From the NCBI GenBank assembly GCA_951217055.1, contig OX578280.1, positions 6,696,001 to 6,760,000 on the forward strand: a stretch of 64,000 nt of DNA. Reading direction: 5' to 3'. The notes beneath the pieces are model-generated. The model saw nothing but the letters and a program-made list of their open reading frames with translations, made no database searches and had not been told where the DNA came from. The DNA is from Gerris lacustris (lineage: Eukaryota > Arthropoda > Insecta > Hemiptera > Gerridae). The stretch's first letter is position 1. Each line of letters opens with the position of its first letter. The position numbers were made by a program, and so were the translations under genes. Below are positions 1 through 11,802 of the stretch, piece by piece.

Positions 1-212
1 GCAGTCGGGTCTCATTGTGTTTCAGTCTTTTAACGTTTTTCTTCCAAGCTTACTGAAGGTAATGGAAGCTATGTGATTGCTCTGAAGCGACAAAAATGTT
101 CCATGTTTCTGATTTCAAACATTCTAAGACAGAAATCTGTTTCAGACATCAGGGAACATATTTGGTTCCGTGTCTGCCTGTTGCTCAATTTTTGCGAACC
201 AACATATCTTAA

Positions 213-1212
213 CCCTTTGACTGCGGCATAGAAGAGAGAAAAAAGTCCTTCCTGGGAACAGATTTTTTTTTTTTCATTTATTTATGTTAGTCCGGACTCA
301 GGTATGCATGAAATTGTATCAGAATCGTTTTTCTAATGTTTATCGTTTATAAACATAACAAAAACATTATGACGCACCATGTGCGTCATGCAGCCACAGA
401 AAGGACAATTTATCACTGAAACGGGCATGACGCACCATATGCGTCACCATGACGCATCGTGTGCGTCATTGTATTATTATTCTATTTTTACTTATTTTAT
501 TATTCAATACGTAAAAAAATGACAAGTTTGTAAAATGTATCGTGTAATTGAAACATGTAAACACTTGGACCTTATTAATTATTCATAATTATTGATATAT
601 GTATAAAAATATATATTTTTTTAAAGGTTTCTTTTCACCCCAGCCATCTAAAGTATTTATTTTAGAAATTAATATATATCGGAAGAAAGAAAAAAATAAA
701 ATAAAATAAAAAATGGGAAGAGCAAAATGTTAGGAAAATGGTGTGACGCAACAGGTGCATCATTAATGACGCACCGTGGGCGTCATGTCGTTTTGAAGAA
801 AGCAATGTTTAGTGCCCCAGTTAAAAAAATCTAAACTTGTCAAATAATATCCCTAAAAATTAGTAAATACACAAGTAATGCTAGCTAATGACTTAGTTTT
901 ATCAATAAAAAAATGCTGTATAATTTACCTTATGCGAGTAGCGTACTGAGGGGCCAGAAAAAAAGAGAAAGCAAAAACACGCGTTACTAAGCACAAACAT
1001 AAAGGAAACGAGAACGACTCACTCCATACAACCCTTGGACTAGTACAAACATGACCACCCCTCTTCAAAACCGATATCATATGGCAGAGGCTCCCCCACT
1101 CCTTTTTTGGAGAGAGGCTTTTTTTCTGTCCATGACGCACCGTAGGCGTCATGCAGTTTCTCTAAGGAGACAATATGTGACGCACATGGTGCGTCCTACC
1201 GCAGTCAAAGGG
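213..1212. mobile_element. piggyBac-type MITE, 1000 bp, TTAA target duplication
   Basis: The element begins CCCTTTGACTGCGGCATAG and ends CCTACCGCAGTCAAAGGG, an inverted repeat of about 15 bp. It is flanked on both sides by TTAA (209-212 and 1213-1216). A TTAA duplication with CCCTTT ends is the hallmark of the piggyBac superfamily. No transposase frame is present, so it is non-autonomous. It contains at least six copies of a short palindrome built on GACGCAC-nnn-GTGCGTC. Confidence 0.75.
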
Positions 1213-1224
1213 TTAAACAAGTAA

Positions 1225-1915
1225 AGGTGGGTACAGACTATTCTGACGTTACATGGGCCCACGTCATAATGCGTGTGATATAAAAAAGTAACACAGGGTT
1301 TTGTGAGTCCGTTCACCTTGTTCTGATGTGACGTGGGAACGAGAGATATGATGCTATCTGACACCACATGCCTTATGACGCGTGGGAGGGATATCTAAAC
1401 TTCCAGATATTTCTTCAGTCGTGGGAAGGCATCAGAAGAGTCAGGTGCTATATTTTACTACTCTCTGTACATTTTTTACATACCGTTTTTTTAGTGATTT
1501 TTTTTTTTTGAAGAAGGAAGAAGACATGTTAATTGAATTTCATGCGAATCCGGTGTTATACGACCCTACACACCGGGAATATAGAAATAAAAATTCACGA
1601 AAGGAGGCTCCTTCTATAAGCTGTGGCATTAAATTATAAAACTCCCCGAATTCTTCTCGCTCTGCATTGATTGGATGTATCCATTCTCTAGAAGAAGGAA
1701 TGGCTGCAGTACACAGAGCAGCCATTTCTTCTTCTTCTTCATCCAGCATGTCAAAAACATGGAGAACATTCATGGTGGAAGGCTCAAAACCAACTGAAGG
1801 GAGAAGCAACAAGTACGAAGTGTGTTCTTTCATGTGTCTGACGTCAGAACAGTGTGAACACCGCCTCATGTCTGACGTGTTCCCATGTCACGTCAGAGTA
1901 ATCTGCACTTAGCTT
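1225..1915. mobile_element. Non-autonomous DNA transposon with degenerate terminal inverted repeats
   Basis: The first 40 bases (GGTGGGTACAGACTATTCTG and on) match the reverse complement of the last 40 (AAGTGCAGATTACTCTGACG read inward) at roughly three quarters of positions. A clean target duplication was not found. The overlapping small ORFs of 80-110 codons look like nothing known and are probably chance frames. The superfamily is unassigned. Confidence 0.45.
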
Positions 1916-1916
1916 A

Positions 1917-2286
1917 AGGCTTCACATAAGTACATGAGGCAATAATAAAAAAAAAAGTTTCTGTACAATTAAGTGTAAAATTTTAATGGTTGCTTATTCT
2001 TTTTCTGCACTTCAAGACCTTTTAAATTGATGTATAACATGTCATGGTGACAAAACTTTTTTTTTTAGTCGTCGTCTGCCATATTGGAAATATTAAGTGT
2101 GAAAACTACAAAAATTGTACAGTTGTCACAAATGCCGAGATGCACCTGTGTGCCAAATTTCAAGATCCTAGCTAAAGTAGTTAATGATTTGAAACATGCC
2201 AACAGACAGACAGAGCATGTATAACGTATACATGTAAGATTTCTTTTCGTACTTCGAACAAAAACCTAAATTTACACGCCTGATTT
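1917..2286. other. AT-rich intergenic stretch, no gene seen
   Basis: No coding exon, RNA gene or complete repeat boundary is recognised here. It reads like decayed dispersed repeat of the class that carries 'tttcaa-ctagcta-aagacagacagaca' text elsewhere in the window. Confidence 0.5.
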
Positions 2287-2288
2287 TA

Positions 2289-2512
2289 TACTCATGCCAT
2301 TATAGTTATTCTGACAGCGCAGAAAAATGTAAAAAAAATGGGAGGGGAGCCAATAAGAGCTGGAGATTTTGGCGGGTATTAGGTCGTGCCAACTAGGCAA
2401 ACAAAAATATCACTGGATAACCTTAAGATAACCACCTAGTGGTTTTATTTTTTTCCTCACATAGGTTGGCCTATCTGAGCTGTCAGATTTACAAATTATA
2501 ATGGCATGAGTA
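2289..2512. mobile_element. Short MITE with TA target duplication
   Basis: The ends TACTCATGCCATTATA and TATAATGGCATGAGTA are perfect inverted repeats of 16 bp, flanked by TA on both sides. That fits a Tc1/mariner-type MITE of 224 bp. There is no internal coding sequence. Confidence 0.6.
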
Positions 2513-2514
2513 TA

Positions 2515-3234
2515 ATAAAATTTGGATGTTAGGTCACAATTAACCTATTGTTGGTCCCATATAAGTTTCAACCGTCTGTGCTCTTTAAATTTTGCTAAAA
2601 TCATGCCTTAGTTCATGTAAAAAATCAAAACAATTTTGACTTACTAAAAAAACGGGGGGGGGGGGGGGGCAATTAAATAAATTAGACAATAATGGCTTGT
2701 AAAAGCATCAAATCAATAAAGTACGTGTAGGATGCGAGGAAGCTATGCGCCACACCAATTGGCAGTCTATTTTTTGTATTCTTTCATCAACAAATAAACT
2801 TAAGTTAGAAGATGATTTATTTTGAGAAAAAATTTAATTTATAAACGAAGAAGTGCCTTTCGAAACGTCGTGATCATGTTCTTTAATACATATACACATA
2901 TGAATGAATTAGTTTAGTCCCAAAAGAATTTTTCATATTGCTCCTAAAAAAATAAAACTTTAAATAATCTTTATTTAAAATAATGTACCTAGTAATTCAT
3001 ATTATTTTTTCTAATGTGTCATCACATAACTCAGTGCAGTAATAAACAGTAGTCTTGTTTATAATTTTGTTTTGTTTTACTTCTTCCAACCTATCTTCGC
3101 ATATTATTATCAGTGGGTTAATGTTATCACTTTATCTGGGTCCCAAAGTGATCACATTAAGCAGCATGTACTGTATCTAATCAGGTATGACAATCAGATA
3201 ATAATAATTAAACCAAGATGTCTATTCATTAGTC
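2515..3234. other. AT-rich intergenic stretch with a 16-G run
   Basis: No gene is seen. A homopolymer of 16 G lies at 2654-2669. A 'TTTCGAAACGTCG' text at about 2858-2870 resembles half of the hairpin motif described in the findings. Confidence 0.5.
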
Positions 3235-3238
3235 TTAA

Positions 3239-4891
3239 AGCCGGGTCCACACTATATAACACGTTATATAACTTTGTTGCAGGAAGTTATATAACTTGTT
3301 ACAAAAAGTCTGATGAAAAAGTTATATAACTTCATGTTATATAACATTTTTCTTGTTTTATAACAATGTTATATGTTGACACTCCGTGGATAACATATAA
3401 CATTGTTATAAAACAAGAAAAATGTTATATAACATGAAGTTATATAACTTTTTCATCAGACTTTTTGTAACAAGTTATATAACTTCCTGCAACAAAGTTA
3501 TATAACTTGTTACAAAAAGTCTGATGAAAAAGTTATATAACTTCATGTTATATAACATTTTTCTTGTTTTATAACAATGTTATATGTTATCCACGGAGTG
3601 TCGGTAACATCAAAGGATGTTTTTATAACATTTCTCCCCACTCCCTCACTTCTCTCCCTCCCCGCCTCGTGCCACGTGCCCCCCTAGCCCTTATCACTAT
3701 CACACTACACCTGTCGCCCGATCCCTTTGCCCTTTTCATGTCAGTCAGTCCATAGAGGCAAATTAAAAGAGACCTCTCCGCGTAATTAAGTTATGTACAC
3801 AGGCTATCAAATTACCTTGAGTTTTGCCACAAAAATGGAATGGACAAATGAAAAAAAGAAAAGTGAGGTTCCACTGTAAACTTGTCGAGCTTTTAATGAA
3901 GGCCGAACCCAATATCTGCAACAATTCGTTTGCCGTCTTCCAAAATTACACAGGCCGCTGCAGCAAGCACTTCGCCATCCTCACTCCGCGACATCATCAG
4001 AACTACTACAGATGCTTTTAAATATTTTGTTATGTAATATTTTATATAACTTGGTTATATGTAAAAGTAGTATGGACAGACAGGTTATTTTACAATGTTA
4101 TTGAACAAGTCATTGAATGTTTATACTAGGCATCGCGTGGCTCTATCATTGAAGCGAGCGTATAGTAATAAATATGTATTGAATATTGAAAAAAAAGATT
4201 ATTGTGAATCATGATGAGTTGATAGATAATGGGTCTGGTAGTAGTGCAGCGGCTAGTAGTAAGGGAACCACCCTGCATTCTTACTATTCCACTAACCACA
4301 CATCTCTATTTCAATATTTATAATTTGTATCTCTTTGCTACAAACAAACTACTGCATGTATCAAATTGAAATTTTGCATGCCTGTTTCAATTGTGCATCA
4401 GATGGTGTCTATGAAGTTTTATTAAAATCGTTACGTTAGAACGTAATATATCGGTAAAAAGGTTGTTTTCTCTATTTTAAACGTTTAGGCTCGCTTTAAT
4501 AGTTTTAGCGATCTTTATTAATTCATAGCGGTGTCACTGTTGGTTTTACTAAAAAATGTTATTTGAAAAAAATGTTCGTCTCATCGAATAGATGATGATA
4601 GAATCTTTTCCCGTCCTGAAATTCCAATTTAATTTTTGAACCTCTCGTTTACGCGAGCGTTGCGCGCGAACTCTTGGACGGATCACGCTGTCCATCGAAC
4701 TTAGCCTGAGTATTAGTAAGAGGATCATGTATACCAAATTTCTGACAGATAGACAGACAGACAGACAGACACGGAGCATATTTCGTTGAATGTAGGAAGC
4801 TCGCTACGCTCGCTTCAATAACTTCCTGCAACAAAGTTATATAACATGTTACATGTTATATGGTGTTTTGTTATATAGTGTGGACCCGGCT
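3239..4891. mobile_element. TTAA-flanked non-autonomous transposon, 1653 bp
   Basis: The left end AGCCGGGTCCACACTATATA and the right end TATATAGTGTGGACCCGGCT are perfect 20-bp inverted repeats. TTAA lies immediately outside both (3235-3238 and 4892-4895). The TTAA target fits piggyBac-type insertion, although the GCCGGG ends are not classical. Internally it holds a large hairpin array (3263-3602) and a second inverted pair around GAAGCGAGCGTA near 4152 and its complement near 4806. The inner pair suggests a nested element. No transposase frame is seen. Confidence 0.7.
3263..3602. repeat. Three-arm inverted repeat array
   Basis: A segment of about 115 bp (3263-3378) is followed, after a spacer of about 16 bp, by its reverse complement (3395-3508). 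A third copy in the original orientation then runs to about 3602. The core words are GTTATATAAC and AACATATAAC. Either adjacent pair could extrude as a cruciform or fold as RNA. Confidence 0.75.
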
Positions 4892-4967
4892 TTAAGGGTA
4901 TAAATAATAAAAACTAATTCTTGATTAGTTGGTTCTTTTAAGCACAATTTAAAAGCCTCACATGTGC

Positions 4968-5000
4968 GATATTTCGAACCCTCCTTGGATCATTCTTAAG
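4968..5000 (-). repeat. Hairpin motif copy (weak stem)
   Basis: Read on the minus strand this is CTTAAGAAT, then GATCC..GGGTTC with one mismatch in the stem, then GAAATATC. It matches the motif described in the findings and is the weakest stem of the set. Confidence 0.4.
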
Positions 5001-5326
5001 CTGACTGAATGGCTGATTACATGGTCACAGTTAGTGTTTTATATAAAAATTCTTGAAAGTACATAAATACTTATTTAAATCTTACAGATGCTCGTCACTG
5101 AAATTAGGTACTTCCAATTACACTTGGGCCATTATCAAGCTTAATAATAACTTAATTTTTGTGAGTTTATAAAACCAAACAGATCAAAGACAGATTTTCC
5201 CTATGAGAAAATTTTTCTTAAATCATTTTTACACATCATGACAAAAAATAGATAATTTTTAGTGACAAAGGCAGTATTTTACTGAATTAATTACCACCTA
5301 CTTTTGGATGTTCTATAAGAACAACT

Positions 5327-5360
5327 AGCTTGATAATGACCCATGTGGGGTTGAAATATC
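5327..5360 (+). repeat. Hairpin motif copy
   Basis: The order is CTTGATAAT, stem GACCC, loop ATGT, stem GGGGTT, then GAAATATC. The stem has five pairs including one G-U. Confidence 0.5.
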
Positions 5361-5582
5361 ACAAATGAAAAAGAAATCGTAGTTATTATGGATACCCTAC
5401 AAACCAAGGAATGGACTTCAGAATAATTTAATGTACAGTATGACCCCGTTACTCCGGACAAATTCAGGCACAGGCTCATCCTGATTAGTGAAGTTTTTTA
5501 AAAGATAATGTAAAAAACCTTATGTAAAATATGTATGTATAGGTACTGTATGTATTAGTATTAACATAGTGTATGAATAAAT

Positions 5583-6222
5583 AGTCCAGTGCAATTAGAC
5601 AAAAAAAGGCTCAAATTCGGAAAAATTAGGGGAAAGCTGGATTTTGGTATGAGTATTTTGATATTGCGGTTCTAAACAAAATGTCAAAAGTCCCCATTGA
5701 TCCGAGTGCCGCTAAAAGAACTGCGCGGGGTCAAAGGTCATCAAAATCGGTGTTTTGTGAATATCTCATTAACGGTCACGTTTACTGAAAAAATACAATT
5801 AATTAAATTTGTAGCTTAGAACATTTCCTACAAAAAAGATCTCATGACTTTTATTCGTAAGTGTAACGGTTTTGGAGATAACCTCAATTTATCTTCTTAT
5901 TTATCATGAAATGTGCAATTCTGTAAATCGAATTATCTCCAGAACCATTACACCTACGAATAAAAGTCATGAGATCTTTTATGTAGGAAATGTTCTAAGC
6001 TACAAATTTAATTACTTGTATTTTTTCTGTAAACGTGACCGTTAATGAGATATTAACAAAAAACCGATTTTAATGACCTTTGACCCCCACGTAGTTCTTT
6101 TAGCGGCACTCGGATCAATGGGGACTTTTGATATTTTGTTTAGAACCGCAATATCAAGGTTCATGCCAAAATTCAGCTTTCCCCTGATTTTTCCGAAGTG
6201 TAAAGTCTAATGGCACTGGACT
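5583..6222. mobile_element. Foldback MITE, 640 bp
   Basis: The ends are AGTCCAGTGC and GCACTGGACT, with TA at the borders. The two halves are near-complete reverse complements of about 290 bp around a centre near 5905; for example GGAGATAACCTC on the left matches the right arm. There is no ORF. It is a Tc1/mariner-like foldback element that would make a long hairpin RNA if transcribed. Confidence 0.7.
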
Positions 6223-6344
6223 AAAATTAAATTTACAGTATGAACAAAATATACAGTGATCCCTTTTTATTTTATTGAACGCATTTGGTTTTAAAATAGG
6301 TGAAACAGGGATACTAAATTACTATCTGCTTCAATACATCCTGG

Positions 6345-6380
6345 CTATATTTCGACCTTCTCTTATGCCATCTTCAAGCC
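6345..6380 (-). repeat. Hairpin motif copy
   Basis: On the minus strand: GGCTTGAAGAT, a short three-pair upper stem, then GAAATATAG continuing to GCC. The outer GGCT..AGCC pairing is kept although the inner stem is weak. Confidence 0.45.
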
Positions 6381-6556
6381 TTATACGGTTACTGATTAAA
6401 TACAATAAACAATTGAACAACATTGAAAATTATTGTATTTAATAAAACAAATTATTTAAAAACTTAAAATTATCCTCCCTTTCCATGCCTATATAATAAT
6501 TAACTACAATAATAACAGAACATACAAATAACTTGATTAACAATATAAAAAAAAAA

Positions 6557-7156
6557 ATCGGTCCGAGAGAACTCAGACAAACTTTCTCATATACGAATTT
6601 ATAATGCCTTTGCCCAGTGTTTCCATTTATTAGTTTTCAAATGTACATTAAAATATTATTGAACATTTCATCAAAATTTATCATAAAAAAACTTCTCCTG
6701 GGCGGGGAATCAAACCCGGGCTCTCTCCGTCCGTGTTTTAAGCTAATTTCTCAGGAACTTCCAGGATTTTTCCCTGGAAAACGGCTTATATCGTTGGATT
6801 CGTATTCAAATGGACTACATTTTAGAATTTTTTAATCAAAATCGTCGGAACCGTTTTCAAGAAATAATTTTTTTTCATGTTTTTTTCAGAGTTTTTGGGG
6901 GTTAGCGTCCCCAAATTTAGAGCTAAAATTCATTTCTCGACTTCGCCTCGGGTTATGATTTTTCTGAACATGTATGCCAAATTTTGTCAAAATCGGCCCA
7001 GTAGTTTAGGCTCCAAGCGTCTGCACAGACGACAGACGGACATTTTTTAAAAACCACTTTTTTGGTCTGAGGGGACCTCAAAACGTGTAAATCCATCAAA
7101 ATCTCAATATCGAATTTTCCCGCCATCACAACACTTTCTCTTTATATGAGAAAGTA
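6557..7156. repeat. Dispersed repeat family Y, near-complete copy
   Basis: It starts ATCGGTCCGAGAGAACTCAG and ends near TATATGAGAAAGTAAA, about 600 bp. It contains a tRNA-like segment (GGGGAATCAAACCCGGGCTC at 6708-6727, the complement of a tRNA B box). It also has a GC-rich core, CCCCAAATTTAGAGCTAAAA. Other copies are at 10022-10562 (reverse), 50608-51560 (interrupted) and inside 53060-54500. It may be a tRNA-derived SINE-like or other non-autonomous retroelement. Confidence 0.65.
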
Positions 7157-7661
7157 AAAAAACAACGAAAAAACATGTCTGTTATCACTCTATTTCTATC
7201 AGAATTGGTTCAATTAAATATCTAATTACATATGTGTGTTTATGGACATACATATGTACATTCCTATCAGTTTCTAACAGCTAGCTAAACTCAATACATC
7301 TTTTAAATTGACATTTTTCAGTGCATTTTCCAAGTTTTCATTTTGCACAGGGTCAGGGAAAGTGATCGTAAGAAGTGAGGATTGTAAGAGATTTGCGGCA
7401 TCATTTTTATTGATGAGGGTTTGCATCCTCCATGAAGGATCGTCCAGATTACCGAAGGTTCCGGATTATCTCATATCAAAAAAGGGTAATACACTACTAT
7501 TTAAATGAAGAAGATAATTTAGATCTTTCTCAAAATATTGTACATAGGAGGGACTGTTGAAGGGAGAACTAAAACTGGCGCAGTATTAACACATAAACTG
7601 TGTTACGAGAAACATATTTAATAAACTAAAACAAAATAATTTTAAAAATCTTTTTGCTAAT
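7157..7661. other. Intergenic stretch, nothing recognised
   Basis: A 66-codon frame at 7308-7508 has no recognisable motif, no splice context and no homology I can recall. I see no gene. Confidence 0.5.
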
Positions 7662-8235
7662 AGTCAAGGAGATAGCGTGCAAAAAAGTGTCTGACTAACA
7701 TCAAGCTAGAATTTTGTATAAAAGTCAATCTTTTAGCGCATTTAAGAATATGTGGTCAGCTAAGTTCGTCTGCCAGACATAGCTTGGCAGTAGGCGTTTG
7801 AAAAAAATAAACCGGTGGAGAGCGGCCATGTCTCACCAATTATGGTGGACAATGTGATTTTCATGATCCTGAGTACAGAATTAGTAGACCAAAAATCAAG
7901 TCGATGTTATTTTCACACTTGATAGGTTAGTTATTCAAAATATTACTAAAAATCAACATGGTCGCCTATTTAGAGACAATCTAACATCAACTTGATTTTC
8001 GGTCTACCAACTAATTCTGTACTCAGGATCATGAAAATCACATTGTCCACCATAATTGGTGAGACATGGCCGTTCTCCACCGGTTTGTTTTTTTCAAACG
8101 CCTATTGCCAAGCTATGTCCCGCAGACGAACTTAGCCGACCACATTTTCTTAAAAGGCGCTAAAAGATTGACTTGTATACAAAATTCTAGCTTGATGTTA
8201 GTCAGACATTTTTTTGCACGCTATCTCCTGGATTA
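7662..8235. mobile_element. Foldback MITE family F, copy 1
   Basis: The ends are AGTCAAGGAGATAGCGTGC and GCACGCTATCTCCTGGATTA. The two halves are inverted copies of about 270 bp each. Related copies are at 23061-23711 and 29052-29629, where the end is AGTCCAGGAGATAG. It is flanked by TA, as expected for a Tc1/mariner-derived foldback element. Confidence 0.75.
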
Positions 8236-9149
8236 TAAATGCATAAGGAACACTGAAAATAAATAAATAAACATAATACAGTTTTGTTTTATTCAGCAAA
8301 AAAAATAAAATAAACATAAAAAGAAAATTACAATACTATTTTTTTTAATAAAAATAAAAATAGTCAATTTTTTTTACACAAATAAAGGTAAACTAACATC
8401 AGAGATGACTATATTTAAGAATAAACATGTCAAAATTGATTAATTAAATTACAAAAATACCAAAATAATTGAATCACCAAGTTTTATTGCAACAGAAGTC
8501 TTACATCTTTATTAAAATATTATAAATTAAAATGTAAAAGAAAAAATAATAATGAAATACTTTTTAAGATGAGTGCAAATTAAATTCTAAAGTACTAATA
8601 TGTCAGTAACTGACAAGTTTATATTAAAAATTTAAAAGATAATACAATTGTTGATCAAGCTAATAAAAACCTTACCTTGACTATGATATGTTATAGGATA
8701 AGATAAAATGAATTGCTGCAAAATAAAATAACCCCACTTGCAAATTAAAAGCCATAAATCAGAGGCGGGCAGTAACTTATAAGTTGCTTAATTGGAAGTT
8801 ACGGCTATATCACTGATAGTTTTAGGCAGGTTTTAATTTTTTTTTTTTTTAAACAAAAACCTTTAAAATTATTAGATTTTTACTGCAAATTAGTAAGTTT
8901 AAAAAAAAAAAAAAAAAAAATGCTTTTTACAAATACTAACTATGAAGAATTCCAAGTATAACACATTTTCTATTATTAATTCAAAACTATTAATTAAAGA
9001 AACACATGTTTAATCCTGTAGTTACTTAAAAATAATCAGTTAATGACATTGTTTATAATTTTGTTTAATTTGATTTAGTTAATCTTTGTTTAGATTTAAG
9101 TTATTTTGTATGTTCTTTTTTGCCTGGTTGTCAAACCTGACTGGGCATT
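8236..9149. other. AT-rich intergenic stretch, nothing recognised
   Basis: It consists of low-complexity AT sequence with a T run near 8837-8852 and an A run near 8901-8920. I see no exon or repeat boundary. Confidence 0.5.
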
Positions 9150-9157
9150 GTTTATTG

Positions 9158-9532
9158 CAGGGGTATCCAACTCCAGTATTCTAGAGGTGTAAGAGCACTA
9201 GCGCTCCACGAGAATATGGTGGTTAAAATTGTAAACTACTTATGATCTTTTGACATTTGTACTATTTTGTAAATAAACAATACAAAAAATAAACAGCCTC
9301 GGTGGCCGAATGAGATGCGCGATAGCTCACAATGAGAAAGTTCCCGGGTTCGAATCTAGTAAATTGACAAATTAATTTATTTCTTTGAATTAAGAAGCTC
9401 TATATCTTTTGAATGGTGTAAAAGATTTAGTTTCAATATAAACCAAAATTCCCGTGGAGCGCTAGTAGTCTAACACAGGTAGATAAAGAGGGGAGTTGGA
9501 AATCTTTCCGTTTAAGGATTCTATGATCGCTG
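9158..9532. mobile_element. hAT-type MITE with 8-bp target duplication
   Basis: It starts CAGGGGTATCCAACTCC and ends GATCGCTG. It is flanked by a perfect 8-bp duplication, GTTTATTG (9150-9157 and 9533-9540). A CAGGGG start and an 8-bp duplication fit the hAT superfamily. The subterminal AACTCC/GGAGTT pair supports inverted ends. Confidence 0.65.
9296..9360 (+). repeat. tRNA-like segment inside the hAT-type MITE
   Basis: The A-box-like TGGCCGAATGAGA and B-box-like GGTTCGAATC are about 40 bp apart, in tRNA-like order. The cloverleaf does not close into a clean acceptor stem. I read it as a tRNA-derived SINE head or decayed tRNA, not a working gene. Confidence 0.45.
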
Positions 9533-9540
9533 GTTTATTG

Positions 9541-10021
9541 TATTACCTCATATAGCACTTACTCATCACATTATGTTTTCATTCCTTTTTATTTAGATTA
9601 TCTATCTTGACTTTAATATCTTTAATATTTTTATATCTTAAAACATTATTTATCTTTGCATCAATGTGTGTATCATATCTGTGAATTATGCTATCGCTGC
9701 CATCCTAATTTATGCCTATATCTTCATCTACTTACCTGGTATTGTACTTTTATCATTTAAGCTATCCTTTTTTATACCTTATATTCAAGAACAAATTTAT
9801 ATTATTTCCCATCATTTGTAATTAATATCCTTAATAAATACAGTCCGCAAGCTTAGTAACTGTCGATTATATTTTTTGTTATTATCACCTTTAATATTAT
9901 GTTTGTAATCTAACCTCGAAATTAAATATTCATCAGTCTAGGTAATTGAAATTGTTTTATTTTCACTTCTAGTTTTATATTAATAATTCCCCTCCCGACG
10001 AAACACACATCTCATTACATT
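9541..10021. other. AT-rich intergenic stretch, nothing recognised
   Basis: No open frame, RNA gene or repeat end is seen. Confidence 0.5.
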
Positions 10022-10562
10022 TTTACTTCCTCATATAAAGAGAAAGTATTGTGATGGCGCGAAAATTTGATTTTGATGGCACACGTTTTGAGATCCCCTG
10101 AGTCCAAAAAAGTGGTTTATAAAAAATGTCTGTCTGTGCTGTGCAGACGCCTGGAGCCTAAACTAATGGGCCGATTTTGACGAAATTTGGTATACATGTT
10201 CAGAAAAATCATACCCCAAGGCAAAATCAAGAAATGAATTTTAGCTCTAAATTTGGGGGCGCTACCCCCCCAAAAACTCTGAAAAAAAAAAAAAAACTCG
10301 AAAACGATTTTGATTATAAATTCTAAAATGTATTCCATTCAAATACGAATCAAATGATATAAGCCGTTTTCCCGGGAAAAATCTAGTTCCTGAGAAAATG
10401 GCTTAAAACGTGGACGAGAAGTTATTTTTTATGATAAATTTTGATGAAATGTTCGATAATAATTAAATATACCTACAAAAACTAATAAATGGAAAACAAT
10501 GGGCTAAGTAATTATGAACTCGTATATGAGAAAGTGTGTCTGAGTTGTCTCGGACTAATTTT
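10022..10562. repeat. Dispersed repeat family Y, reverse copy
   Basis: This is the reverse orientation of the family at 6557-7156. It starts CTTCCTCATATAAAGAGAAA and ends at GTCTGAGTTGTCTCGGAC. The GCTCTAAATTTGGGGGCG core is conserved. The tRNA-like segment present in other copies is missing here. Confidence 0.65.
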
Positions 10563-10858
10563 TTATTATATTATAGGATAGCTCTTAGAACAAATATCAG
10601 ATATCCTGAGAGGGGGTAAGAGGTTATATGTATGTGTTTAGTGCTGTACATGATCTGGGGACTAAAAGTTAGCATTGAAATGGTTTAAAATTAGTGATAA
10701 GTCCATAAACATGTTGGTTCGAAACCTGTCTGTACCCTTATCCTTATATTTTTATCACTTATGGTTTGACAATGTACTGATCAATTGAACTAGTAACAGT
10801 ATTTATTTTTTTTATTATTATTTCTGAACTACATTTACCAGTTTAAACTATTTATCAA

Positions 10859-11175
10859 CCCTTTATAGGTCAGTGTCTAATATATTAGACATCCTTGAGG
10901 TACCCTGAATGGGCGTCATATATATTGATATGTATAGCTACTATATATATATAGTTCTAGAAGTGACACATATAAAAATACGACAAATGTTATGAAACAA
11001 AAACACTAACGATACGCCTTTATATCGACGCAATAATGCTTTTTAAATCCATCATTACAAAATCAGACTATAAAACAGCTGATACAAACTAAACCAAGGG
11101 TTTTCTGGGTGTCCCTTTAAGTGGACACTGACCATTAACGAAAAAAATTAAATTTTTGACTTGCCCTATAAAGGG
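10859..11175. mobile_element. MITE with CCCTTTATAGG ends, probable piggyBac-type
   Basis: The left end CCCTTTATAGG and the right end CCTATAAAGGG are inverted repeats. The flanks TCAA and TTCA are one base away from TTAA. Inner inverted words (CAGTGTC near 10873, GACACTG near 11124) support a foldback. There is no coding frame. Confidence 0.45.
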
Positions 11176-11801
11176 TTCATATAATAATGGTAACTGATCC
11201 ATTAGGTATTGCTATAAGATAAGGGGAAAAAGTTGCTAATCCAGAACAGAAATAATATATATACGAATTTGGAGTCACTAAGTTTCAACACAATACACCT
11301 TTGATATAATGCTCATACAGGCTATAGTTCAAGTTATCTGGTCTTACTAAAGCCATATACATATAAAGCCATATACTTATTAAGACCATACACGTTGCAA
11401 TATACCTGACAGGTAAACCTGTACAGGTGAACCAGAGCATGTGTGCTATCATAACTGAGCAGTTACATCATAACTTGGTAGCACATACACTCCAGTATAC
11501 CCGACAGGTATACTGCAACATGTATAGCTGGCTTAAGATCTTAGTAAGCAATCTAGTTCTATGCTACAGCAGAAAAACCTGACTAAAACAGACACTTTTT
11601 ATAAAACGGAAATCTGTCTCAACGGAAAAAATACGGGAACGAAAGGTTTTCTTAAGGATCATACCTTGTGCAAACTGGAAATCTGTGTAACACGGAAACG
11701 GAAACAAATTCTAGGCAGGAATACTAGTATGAACTGTTTAAGACGGAACTACAAACTCATTTTGTTGTATTCGAGTTCGAAATAAAACAAATAAAAAAAA
11801 A
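11176..11801. other. Intergenic stretch with an imperfect palindrome
   Basis: Between about 11340 and 11550 the words CCTGACAGGTA and TACCCGACAGGTATAC and the pair GTGTGCTA / TAGCACATAC face each other, so this is probably a decayed foldback. The 74-codon frame at 11561-11785 is not recognisable. Confidence 0.4.
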
Positions 11802-11802
11802 A

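Larger units (their letters stand above)
4896..5582. other. Intergenic stretch, no gene; two copies of the small hairpin motif
   Basis: No coding potential is seen. The only structured features are the hairpin motifs at 4968-5000 and 5327-5360, listed separately. Confidence 0.5.

Noticed and set aside
369..1195. Repeated short palindromes that could suggest a CRISPR array
   Set aside because: Units are irregularly spaced, the spacers are not of constant length, the sequence is eukaryotic and the copies lie inside a TTAA-flanked MITE.
6705..6735. tRNA gene on the minus strand
   Set aside because: Only the B-box half is tRNA-like; the same segment occurs in other Y repeat copies (53167, 54325).
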